From JBCBCP01 sp039817385 (lineage in GTDB: Bacteria > Pseudomonadota > Alphaproteobacteria > Rhodobacterales > Rhodobacteraceae): 64,000 nucleotides of DNA. Below the pieces are notes generated by a model. It did no database searches, had not been told where the DNA came from, and saw only the letters and a program-made list of their open reading frames with translations. Position numbers and translations under genes: made by a program. Below are positions 50,235 to 57,370 of the stretch, piece after piece. Where the stretch lies: the NCBI GenBank assembly GCA_039817385.1, contig JBCBVY010000005.1, forward strand, positions 248,001-312,000. Direction: 5' to 3'. Position 1 is the stretch's first letter; each line of letters begins with the position of its first letter.

Positions 50235-51562
50235 TGGCCATCACGCATCTGAAAACGGCCCGGTCCGAGGCGGACCGCGCCGAGGACGACGCCAAAACGC
50301 GTGCCATCGTCGAGGCGACGCTGAAGGACATCGAAGATAACGGGGACGCCGCCGTTCGAAGCCTGTCCGAGAAATTTGACCGGTATTCCCCTGCCAGCTA
50401 CCGCCTGTCCGGGGCCGAGATCGACGCCCTGATCGCCGAGCTGACCCCGCGCGAGCTCGAAGACATCAAGTTCGCCCAAGCGCAGGTCGTCGCCTTCGCG
50501 CAGGCGCAGCGCGCTTCGATGCTGGACATCGAAGTGGAGACGATGCCCGGCGTGATCCTCGGCCACAAGAACATCCCCGTCCAGTCCGTCGGCTGCTATG
50601 TGCCCGGCGGCAAATTCCCTATGGTTGCCTCCGCACATATGTCCGTTGCCACCGCAAAGGTCGCGGGCGTGCCGCGCATCGTGGCCTGCACCCCGCCCTG
50701 GCAGGGCAAGCCCAACCCCGCCGTGATCGCCGCGATGCACCTTGGCGGCGCGCATGAAATCTACGTGCTGGGCGGCATCCAGGCCGTGGGCGCAATGGCG
50801 CTCGGGACCGAAACGATTGAGCCGGTGCACATGCTCGTCGGCCCCGGAAACGCCTTCGTGGCTGAGGCCAAGCGCCAGCTTTATGGCCGCGTCGGTATCG
50901 ATCTTTTTGCAGGCCCTACCGAGACAATGGTGATCGCAGATGACACCGTGGATGCCGAGATGTGCGCGACCGACCTCTTGGGCCAAGCGGAACACGGCTA
51001 CAACTCTCCGGCCGTTCTGCTCACCAACTCCCGCAAGCTGGCGGAAGCGACGATGGGTGAGGTGGCAAGAATTTTGAAAATTCTTCCCACCGCGGAAACC
51101 GCAGCGAAATCCTGGGATGAATACGGCGAGGTGATCCTTTGCGACACCTATGACGAGATGCTTGAGGTTGCCGATGACATCGCCTCCGAGCACGTGCAGG
51201 TTATGACCGACCGGGACGATTGGTTCCTTGAGAACATGACCTGTTACGGCGCGCTATTCCTTGGCCCTCGCACCAATGTGGCCAACGGGGACAAGGTGAT
51301 CGGGACGAACCACACCCTGCCGACCAAAAAGGCGGGCCGCTACACAGGCGGGCTCTGGGTCGGCAAGTTCCTGAAAACCCACAGCTATCAAAAAGTGACC
51401 ACAGATGCGGCTGCGGCAGAGATCGGCGCCTACGGCTCGCGGCTTTGCATGCTTGAAGGCTTTGTGGGCCATGCGGAGCAGTGCAACCTGCGGGTGCGCC
51501 GCTATGGCGGGCGGAACGTGCCGTATGGCACCGGCGCGCCCCATCTGGATGCGGCGGAGTGA
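50234..51562 (+). CDS. Histidinol-dehydrogenase-family dehydrogenase, HpsN-like
   Basis: A 442-residue NAD-dependent enzyme that would oxidise a primary alcohol to a carboxylate in two steps. HisD landmarks are present: CYVPGGKFPMVASAHM, GPGNAFVAEAKRQLYG, DLFAGPTE, LLGQAEHGYNSP (metal Gln and His), ASEHVQVMT (catalytic Glu-His) and EGFVGHAEQ (metal His). The HisD metal Asp is replaced: GLADF-type sequence reads WVGKF here. Sequence is nearer to sulfopropanediol dehydrogenase HpsN than to biosynthetic HisD, and no other his genes are nearby. Coupled to SnoaL-like 1 by TAATG. The true substrate is unknown. Confidence 0.85.
   Translation: MAITHLKTARSEADRAEDDAKTRAIVEATLKDIEDNGDAAVRSLSEKFDRYSPASYRLSGAEIDALIAELTPRELEDIKFAQAQVVAFAQAQRASMLDIEVETMPGVILGHKNIPVQSVGCYVPGGKFPMVASAHMSVATAKVAGVPRIVACTPPWQGKPNPAVIAAMHLGGAHEIYVLGGIQAVGAMALGTETIEPVHMLVGPGNAFVAEAKRQLYGRVGIDLFAGPTETMVIADDTVDAEMCATDLLGQAEHGYNSPAVLLTNSRKLAEATMGEVARILKILPTAETAAKSWDEYGEVILCDTYDEMLEVADDIASEHVQVMTDRDDWFLENMTCYGALFLGPRTNVANGDKVIGTNHTLPTKKAGRYTGGLWVGKFLKTHSYQKVTTDAAAAEIGAYGSRLCMLEGFVGHAEQCNLRVRRYGGRNVPYGTGAPHLDAAE
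51061..51091. repeat. 31-base near-perfect palindrome inside the HisD-like gene
   Basis: Arms GGTGG (51061-51065) and AAGAATTTT (51067-51075) pair with AAAATTCTT (51077-51085) and CCACC (51087-51091), with one C-C mismatch. It is AT-rich against a GC-rich gene and encodes VARILKILPT-type residues. It belongs to the same class as the palindromes at 7392-7461 and 21468-21487. Confidence 0.65.
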
Positions 51563-51576
51563 GTGGAGGGTGAGGG

Positions 51577-51624
51577 ACTGGGGCTCTGCCCCAGACCCCG
51601 GGATATTTGAGACCCAAAGAAGAC
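51577..51624 (+). repeat. Intergenic hairpin-tail element, copy I
   Basis: Stem CTGGGGC-TCT-GCCCCAG (51578-51594), ACCCCGGGATATTT, then GAGACCCAAAGAAGAC, abutting ATG 51625. The last 13 bases and the ATG match copy G, and AAAGAAG is the ribosome site of the next gene. Confidence 0.8.
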
Positions 51625-52671
51625 ATGGACGTTCATTCTCATAACAAGAGCCTGATTTCGCCTGTGCGGGCGGCGATGGCGGATTTCGAATTGGAAGCTG
51701 TGCGCGCGGTGTTCGGTGACGTCTGCGTGCCGGATGTAACGTTCCGGCTCGCGCATCCCTTCGGCGATCTGCGCGGCGTGGACGCTTATCTGGAAGCGGC
51801 CTATGTGCCGCTGCGGCACGCGATCCCGGACCTCGAGCGGCGCGACTGGATCGTCATGGCGGGGCCGGATGATCACGGAAACGACTGGGTTGGCTGCGGC
51901 GGGCATTATGTCGGGACGTTTGCCAAGCCGTGGCTCGACATCCCGCCCACGGGGCATTTCGCGCATATGCGGTTCCACGAGTTCTACCGCTTTGAGGACG
52001 GCAAGATCGTGGAGATGCAGGCGCTGTGGGACCTGCCAGAGGTGATGATGCAGGCCGGGGCTTGGCCGATGCCCCCCTCGCTGGGCCGCGAGTTCTGCAT
52101 CCCTGGCCCTGCCACGTGCGACGGGCTTGTGCCCAGCCCGTGGGATGCGGCGGCGGCAGAGGCGTCCAAGGTGCATATTGTCGATATGCTCGATCACATG
52201 AAGCGGCACCCGTCGCAGGGCGGGCCGGAGGTGATGGAGATGGAGCGGTTCTGGCACCCCCGCATGACGTGGTACGGCCCTGCGGGCATTGGCACCGGGC
52301 GCGGGATCAAAGGCTTTCGCGACTGGCATCAAATCCCCTTCCTCGCCGCGATGCCGGACCGGGGGGCCTATGTGGGCGACATCACCTACCACTTCTTTGG
52401 CGATGGCGATTACGCCGCCGTGACCGGCTGGCCGGACATGTACCAGACCCTCTCGCATCCCGGCTGGCTGGGCATCGCGCCCCCGGGCAAGATGATCGAG
52501 ATGCGCAGCCTTGATTTCTGGCGCATGGAGCGCGGGCTGATCCGGGAGAACTGGGTCATGGTGGACCTATTGCACATGTACGACCAGATCGGCGTCGACC
52601 CGCTCGCGCGGATGCGGGAGTTCAACAAGGCGCGGCAAGGGTTTGATCCCGAAACAGGAAAGGCGCTTTGA
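51625..52671 (+). CDS. SnoaL/NTF2-like protein 2, two lobes
   Basis: A 348-residue protein made of two NTF2-like lobes. Lobe 1 (about 10-155) contains VAREVFG-type helix, AAYVPLRHAIPDLERRDWIV, GGHYVGTFAKPWLDIPPTGH and FHEFYRFEDGKIVEMQALWD. Lobe 2 (about 185-330) has RFWHPRMTWYGPAG, KGFRDWHQIPFLAAMPDRGA, GKMIEMRSLDFWRMERGLIR and ENWVMVDLLHMYDQIGVDPL. The second lobe is clearly paralogous to SnoaL-like 1. Its stop overlaps the SDR start by one base (TGATG). Confidence 0.78.
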   Translation: MDVHSHNKSLISPVRAAMADFELEAVRAVFGDVCVPDVTFRLAHPFGDLRGVDAYLEAAYVPLRHAIPDLERRDWIVMAGPDDHGNDWVGCGGHYVGTFAKPWLDIPPTGHFAHMRFHEFYRFEDGKIVEMQALWDLPEVMMQAGAWPMPPSLGREFCIPGPATCDGLVPSPWDAAAAEASKVHIVDMLDHMKRHPSQGGPEVMEMERFWHPRMTWYGPAGIGTGRGIKGFRDWHQIPFLAAMPDRGAYVGDITYHFFGDGDYAAVTGWPDMYQTLSHPGWLGIAPPGKMIEMRSLDFWRMERGLIRENWVMVDLLHMYDQIGVDPLARMREFNKARQGFDPETGKAL

Positions 52672-53426
52672 TGCTGCCCAAAACCCCCTCCTTTCGACTT
52701 GATGGCAAGCGTGCGCTGGTCACGGGCGGGTCTTCTGGGATTGGCCTTGCCTGTGCGGCGGCGCTGGCAGAGGCGGGCGCGGCGGTGACCATCGCGGCGC
52801 GCCGCGCCGGGCCGCTGGACGAGGCCGTGGCAGACATCACAAAGGCCGGCGGGCAGGCCGCGGCACTGGTGCTGGATCAGACCGATCTAGACGCGCTTAG
52901 CGCCGCCTTTTCAGAGCCTTACGACGTGGTCCTCAACTCCGCTGGCCTCGCGCGGCATTCGCCGGCGCTGGACACGACGCCGGACGATTACGACGCGGTG
53001 ATGAACATCAACCTGCGCAGCGCCTACTTCCTGTCGATAAATGCGGCAAACGCCTTGCAGGATGCGAACAAATCGGGCTCGATTATCCACATCTCCTCTC
53101 AGATGGGCCATGTCGGCGGGCAGGACCGCGCGGTGTACTGCGCCTCCAAGCATGCGCTGGAAGGGATGACGAAGGCGATGGCGATCGAATGGGGCAAGGC
53201 GGGCATCCGCATCAACACGATCTGCCCCACCTTCATCCGCACCCCGCTGACCGAGCCGACCTTCAACGACCCGGACAAGCGGGTGTGGATCGAAGGCAAG
53301 ATCAAGCTGCCCCGCGTGGGCGAGGTGGAGGACATCATGGGTGCCGCGGTCTACCTCGCCTCGGACGCGGCGGCGATGGTCACGGGCACCTCCATGCTGA
53401 TCGACGGCGGCTGGACGGCAGGCTGA
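52671..53426 (+). CDS. Short-chain dehydrogenase/reductase
   Basis: A 251-residue classical SDR. Cofactor motif TGGSSGIGLACAAALAEAG is at 22-40 and NSAGLARHSP in the middle; the active site has Ser in ISSQMGHVGGQ and the Tyr/Lys pair in YCASKHALEGM. The Arg after the first beta strand (AARRAG) leaves NAD or NADP open. Sugar or sugar-acid dehydrogenases are common in this group, which suits the island. TGATG overlaps occur at both ends, coupling it to SnoaL-like 2 and to the LacI gene. Confidence 0.92.
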   Translation: MLPKTPSFRLDGKRALVTGGSSGIGLACAAALAEAGAAVTIAARRAGPLDEAVADITKAGGQAAALVLDQTDLDALSAAFSEPYDVVLNSAGLARHSPALDTTPDDYDAVMNINLRSAYFLSINAANALQDANKSGSIIHISSQMGHVGGQDRAVYCASKHALEGMTKAMAIEWGKAGIRINTICPTFIRTPLTEPTFNDPDKRVWIEGKIKLPRVGEVEDIMGAAVYLASDAAAMVTGTSMLIDGGWTAG

Positions 53427-54436
53427 TGGGGGCACGGGTGACAGCGCGGGACGTGGCGGCGCGGGCGGGGGTGTCCCGCTCGGCCGTCTCCCGCGTGTTC
53501 ACCCCCGGCGCGTCGGTGTCCGGCCCCACTGCGGAAAAGGTGCGCGAAGCGGCCACGGCGCTGGGCTACCGCCCCAACGTGCTCGCGCGCAGCCTGATCA
53601 CGGGCCAAAGCCGGATCATCGGGCTGGTGGTCGCCTATCTCGACAACCTCTTTTACCCCGAAGCGCTGGAGGAACTGTCAAAGGCGCTGCAACACCAAGG
53701 CTACCACGTGCTGGTCTTCATCGCCGACAACAAGTCGGGCGCCACCGCCGGGCTGGTCGAAGACCTGTTGGACTATCAGGTGGATGCCATCATCGCCGCT
53801 TCTGTCGGCCTTTCAAATGACCTGACCGCACGCTGCGTGGAGGCGGGCATTCCCGTTGTGCTGTTCAACCGGGGGCAGGACGACCCGCGCCTGTCCTCGG
53901 TCACGTCCGACAATGTCGCAGGCGGGCGCGCGCTGGCTGCGTTCCTGATCGCAGGCGGGCACCGCAAGATCGGACATATCGCCGGGTGGCCCGGCGCTTC
54001 GACCCAGCGGGACCGGGAGGCAGGCTTTCGCGCGGGGCTTGATGCGGCGGGCATGGGCCTTCACGCGCGGATCGAGGCGGATTTCGACCTTGCCAAAGCC
54101 CGCGATGCGGCCCGCGCTATGTTTGCGGATGATCCGCCCGATGCGGTCTTTGTCGCCAATGACCACATGGCCTTTGCCGTGATGGATGTGCTGCGGTTCG
54201 AGCTGGGTCTGCGCATCCCGGAGGACGTGAGCATCGTGGGCTATGATGATGTCGCCATCGCCGCCTGGCCCGCCTATGACCTGACCACGGTGCGCCAGCC
54301 CGCGGGCCAGATGGTCCGCCGCACGGTCGACCTTCTGATGCAAAAGCTGCGGGGCACTGCCGCCCCCGAACAGATCACCATCCCCGGCCCGCTGCGCATC
54401 CGCAGCTCGGCGCGCAAACCTGAGGGCATCACATGA
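53426..54436 (+). CDS. LacI-family transcriptional regulator
   Basis: A 336-residue repressor. The DNA-binding helix-turn-helix is TARDVAARAGVSRSAVSRVF (6-25), followed by the hinge helix around NVLARSLITG, which inserts a Leu in the centre of a CG-type operator. The periplasmic-binding-like effector domain follows (IGLVVAYLDNLFYPEALEEL, FVANDHMAFAVMDVL, VSIVGYDDVAIAAWPAYDLT). It is encoded inside the catabolic operon, so it probably regulates its own island; the palindrome at 44830-44845 is the candidate target. The stop overlaps the next start (ATGA). Confidence 0.93.
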   Translation: MGARVTARDVAARAGVSRSAVSRVFTPGASVSGPTAEKVREAATALGYRPNVLARSLITGQSRIIGLVVAYLDNLFYPEALEELSKALQHQGYHVLVFIADNKSGATAGLVEDLLDYQVDAIIAASVGLSNDLTARCVEAGIPVVLFNRGQDDPRLSSVTSDNVAGGRALAAFLIAGGHRKIGHIAGWPGASTQRDREAGFRAGLDAAGMGLHARIEADFDLAKARDAARAMFADDPPDAVFVANDHMAFAVMDVLRFELGLRIPEDVSIVGYDDVAIAAWPAYDLTTVRQPAGQMVRRTVDLLMQKLRGTAAPEQITIPGPLRIRSSARKPEGIT

Positions 54437-55413
54437 AGGGCTTTTCCAACCGTTTCGCCGATTTCCCCGACTACATCATCGGCATCACGAAGGAGATCTG
54501 GGAAGACCGCGGCATCGCCACGCTACACGCCTATTACGCGCCGGACATCGTTGTACGCTCGCCCGCCTCGGTCGTGGTGGGCAATGAGAAGGTGATCGGC
54601 GCCACGATGGCGACGCTGGCCGAGTTCCCGGATCGGGAGCTGCTGGGCGAGGATGTGATCTGGAGCGGCACGCCCGAGGAGGGGATGCTGTCCTCGCACC
54701 GCATCCTCAGCACCGCAACCCACGCCGCCGACGGGGTCTATGGCAAAGCAAGCGGTAAACAGCTGCGCTACCGGATCATTGCGGACTGCCATGCGGTGGA
54801 CAATCAGATCAACGATGAATGGCTGATCCGCGACCAGACCGCCATCGTGCGCCAACTGGGTTGGGATGCGAAGGAATATGCCGCGAACCTGATCGAAGCC
54901 GAAGGCGGACCAGACGCCTGCGTACGGCCCTTGACCCCGGCCACCGACCAACTCGGCCCCTACAAGGGCACGGGCAACGACAATGAATGGGGCGGCAGAT
55001 ACGCTAGCGTATTAACCCGCATCATGGGCGCGGATATGGCCGTGATCCCTGCCGAATACGACCGCGCCGTGCAGTCCGAATACCCGGGCGGAGAGACCGG
55101 CCACGGCACCGGCCCGGTCGACCGCTTCTGGATGTCCTTGCGCGCTGCCGTGCCGGATGCGCAGTTCACCATCCACCACCAGATCGGCCGCGACGATCCC
55201 CTCATGCCCCCCCGCGCGGCCATCCGCTGGTCGCTGCATGGCACACATTCGGGCTGGGGCACCTTCGGCGCGCCAACCGGGGCGGAGGTCTACATCCTCG
55301 GGATTTCCCATGCCGAGTTCGGCTCCCTCGGCGCCGCGGCACCGAAAATCCGCCGGGAATACACGCTGTTTGATGAGACCGCTGTGTGGAAGCAGATCCT
55401 GTTGCAAGCGTGA
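54433..55413 (+). CDS. SnoaL/NTF2-like protein 3, two lobes
   Basis: A 326-residue two-lobed NTF2-like protein. Lobe 1 (about 1-150) includes GIATLHAYYAPDIVVRSPAS, LAEFPDRELLGEDVIWSG and NDEWLIRDQTAIVRQLGWD, the counterpart of NWVMVD in the other two proteins. Lobe 2 (about 175-320) includes SVLTRIMGADMAVIPAEYDR, FWMSLRAAVPDAQFTIHHQI and AAIRWSLHGTHSGWGTFGAP. It is coupled to LacI (ATGA) and to the channel-like gene (TGATG). Function is unknown; three such proteins in one operon suggest a pathway step needing isomerisation, hydration or cyclisation. Confidence 0.75.
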   Translation: MKGFSNRFADFPDYIIGITKEIWEDRGIATLHAYYAPDIVVRSPASVVVGNEKVIGATMATLAEFPDRELLGEDVIWSGTPEEGMLSSHRILSTATHAADGVYGKASGKQLRYRIIADCHAVDNQINDEWLIRDQTAIVRQLGWDAKEYAANLIEAEGGPDACVRPLTPATDQLGPYKGTGNDNEWGGRYASVLTRIMGADMAVIPAEYDRAVQSEYPGGETGHGTGPVDRFWMSLRAAVPDAQFTIHHQIGRDDPLMPPRAAIRWSLHGTHSGWGTFGAPTGAEVYILGISHAEFGSLGAAAPKIRREYTLFDETAVWKQILLQA

Positions 55414-55979
55414 TGGATGACGACGACCCATACCCAGACCGATGGAGCCAGCTTATCGGCCGCAAACCCTGTTCCGACCGGGGCAGCAACCTGCGCCGTC
55501 TCTGGTCGCGGCTGTCGATCATGCTCGCCGCCCTGCTTTTGGCAGAGGCAAGCTTGAACGTGGCTCAGCCTCCCCTCATTCTCGCCATTGCATTGATCTT
55601 TACGTCGGTTTGGTCGATCAGCTTCTTCGGGATCGTCGTTTTCATTCAGCCGCTTCGCACGTCGCCAGGCTTTGCAGTCAATGCGCAGCGCTTGCTTCTC
55701 GACACGCTGATTTCCGCATCCATGCTGATCCCGACCTTCGCATTGGCCTATCGCCTGTTAGGCATGAATGCGCCAGGTTTCCTGATGCGCGATGTCCTGC
55801 CCACTGATGCAATCTACTTTTCTGCGGTCACATTTTCGACCCTGGGCTTCGGCGATTTCGCGCCGCTTGGGTGGTCACGGAGTTTTGCAGCGGTTGAGGC
55901 GCTGATCGGAAATGTACATCTGGGTTTTGTGGTGGGCGCGATCTTCGCAATCGTCGGGCGAGGTCTCAGCCGAACATGA
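55413..55979 (+). CDS. Potassium-channel-like membrane protein
   Basis: A 188-residue protein with hydrophobic segments at roughly 38-55, 60-82, 95-118 and 155-185. Between the last two lies a pore loop with the selectivity-filter-like TLGFGDF (compare TVGYGD), so this is a two-pore-helix ion channel of the Ion_trans_2 type with two extra N-terminal helices. The N-terminus (MDDDDPYPDRW) is acidic. The start overlaps the SnoaL-like 3 stop (TGATG), which places it in the catabolic operon. It may respond to osmotic or charge changes during uptake; that is inference. Confidence 0.75.
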   Translation: MDDDDPYPDRWSQLIGRKPCSDRGSNLRRLWSRLSIMLAALLLAEASLNVAQPPLILAIALIFTSVWSISFFGIVVFIQPLRTSPGFAVNAQRLLLDTLISASMLIPTFALAYRLLGMNAPGFLMRDVLPTDAIYFSAVTFSTLGFGDFAPLGWSRSFAAVEALIGNVHLGFVVGAIFAIVGRGLSRT

Positions 55980-56073
55980 TACCCAAGAGCAACGCCACAA
56001 CTGTGCCGATCCCGCAAATCGCCATGATATACGGGGCTGCGGCCATCATCTTTTCGTATGTGCGCTCACTCAT
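55966..56073 (-). CDS. Possible 35-residue single-helix membrane protein
   Basis: An ATG at 56073 opens MSERTYEKMMAAAPY followed by a hydrophobic helix (IMAICGIGTVVALLLGIMFG) and a stop at 55966. The charged start and single clean membrane helix are typical of small membrane proteins. It lies antisense in the gap after the channel gene and its end overlaps the last 14 bases of that gene. No clear ribosome site is present, which keeps confidence low. Confidence 0.35.
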   Translation of the reverse strand: MSERTYEKMMAAAPYIMAICGIGTVVALLLGIMFG

Positions 56074-56145
56074 GTCACGCAAGATATTTGCGAAAACCGC
56101 AATTTTCAATGAACAACCCGCTCGCTTCTGCCACCGGAGGACAAA

Positions 56146-56751
56146 ATGGACCGCTACGACGACCTGATGTTCACCCCCGCCGTCCGTGCCCTGCAACGCG
56201 CGGATGGCTCCGAAGAAACCTACGCCCGCAGCTACGGCGCGCGAACAAGGCCCCTGGGCGCGGATGAGCGGGTGTTCATAGAAAGCCGGAGCTCCTTCTA
56301 CATGGCCTCCGTGTCCGAGACTGGCTGGCCCTACATCCAGCATCGCGGTGGGCCGGTCGGCTTTCTCAAGATGCTGGGCGAGGACGTCATCGGCTTCGCC
56401 GACTACCGCGGCAACCGGCAGCATATCTCCGAAGGCAACCTGAGCGTCGATCCCCGCGTGTCCCTGTTCCTGATGGACTACCCCCGCAAGGCCCGGCTCA
56501 AGATGCAGGGCGAGGCGCGTGTCCAGTCCGCGGAGGACGCGCCCGCGTTGGCCGAACAGCTCACCACCGAAGGGCAGGGCCGAATCCAGCGGGTCGTCAC
56601 CATCACCGTGAGAGCCTTCGACTGGAACTGCCCCCAGTTTATCACCCCGCGCTTCACCGAAGAGGACATCGCGGCCATGCTCGGCGCGAAGCTTCAGGAA
56701 CAAGAGGCCCGTATCGCCCAGCTGGAAGCGGAGCTTGCGGCGCTTCGATGA
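56146..56751 (+). CDS. Pyridoxamine-5'-phosphate-oxidase-like flavin-binding protein
   Basis: A 201-residue FMN-binding split-barrel protein. Typical stretches are ERVFIESRSSFYMASVSETG, WPYIQHRGGPVGFLKML, DYRGNRQHISEGNL and VSLFLMDYPRKARLKMQGEA. The C-terminal 30 residues are a Glu/Ala-rich helix likely to form a coiled coil. GGAGG stands 6 bases before ATG 56146. Members act as small reductases or oxidases of unknown substrates. The stop overlaps the next gene (ATGA). Confidence 0.85.
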   Translation: MDRYDDLMFTPAVRALQRADGSEETYARSYGARTRPLGADERVFIESRSSFYMASVSETGWPYIQHRGGPVGFLKMLGEDVIGFADYRGNRQHISEGNLSVDPRVSLFLMDYPRKARLKMQGEARVQSAEDAPALAEQLTTEGQGRIQRVVTITVRAFDWNCPQFITPRFTEEDIAAMLGAKLQEQEARIAQLEAELAALR

Positions 56752-57284
56752 CCAACGTGTTCACAGCTGCGGAAAAGATGATGGCACTGTCCGAGGACGA
56801 CTGGCTGCGCCACGCGAACCCGTTGTCGGGTTGGACCCGGTTCCTGACCGGTGCGCCGCTGCTGGTGTTTGCCATCTGGTCCCGCGTCTGGATCGGCTGG
56901 TGGGCGCTTGCCGCCGTCGCTGCGGCGCTGGTTTGGATTTGGGTCAACCCGCGCGCTTTCCCTAAGCCGCACGATTACGGATCGTGGATGTCGCGCGCCG
57001 TGTTGGGCGAGCGGATTTTCCTTGCCAAGGACGACTACGATATTCCCCAGCACCATTTGCGCATGGCGCACCTGACCACCGCGCTTGCTCTTGCCGGTGT
57101 CATCCCGCTGATCTGGGGGCTGATCGTGCTAGACCCGTGGGCGGCGGTCCTCGGTTTGGCGCTCGCGATCCTGGCAAAAGCGTGGTTCTGCGACCGCATG
57201 GTGTGGCTGCACGCCGACCTGACCGGAAGCGTTCCAGGCACGCCGCAGCCACAGCCGGTGATGCCGCAGCGGAAGGCCGGATAG
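56748..57284 (+). CDS. Conserved membrane protein, DUF6653-like
   Basis: A 178-residue membrane protein. The N-terminal SEDDWLRHANPLSGWTRFLT is followed by helices at about 34-68 (LLVFAIWSRVWIGWWALAAV), then WVNPRAFPKPHDYGSWMSRA, and two more helices at 108-145. I recognise the pattern as the DUF6653 group with moderate certainty; no function is known. It is coupled to the flavin protein gene (ATGA). Between its stop and the cupin gene there are 86 bases with two TGTACAAAA motifs. Confidence 0.6.
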   Translation: MTNVFTAAEKMMALSEDDWLRHANPLSGWTRFLTGAPLLVFAIWSRVWIGWWALAAVAAALVWIWVNPRAFPKPHDYGSWMSRAVLGERIFLAKDDYDIPQHHLRMAHLTTALALAGVIPLIWGLIVLDPWAAVLGLALAILAKAWFCDRMVWLHADLTGSVPGTPQPQPVMPQRKAG

Positions 57285-57299
57285 ATGCACGAAGACCTC

Positions 57300-57340
57300 T
57301 GTACAAAACATACTTTGGCCCGATCAAAAAATGTACAAAA
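57300..57340 (+). promoter_or_regulatory. Two TGTACAAAA direct repeats before the cupin gene
   Basis: TGTACAAAA at 57300-57308 and 57332-57340, start to start 32 bases, about three helical turns. They are AT-rich islands 30-70 bases upstream of the cupin ATG and each contains TGTACA. They may be operator half-sites for a GntR-type or similar regulator and mark an internal promoter. Confidence 0.45.
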
Positions 57341-57370
57341 TGCAAGACCCAGCCCGCAAAGGACCCCGCA

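Noticed and set aside
50234..51562. Calling the HisD-family gene hisD (histidine biosynthesis)
   Set aside because: It lies in a catabolic island without other his genes, and a key metal residue of biosynthetic HisD is replaced.
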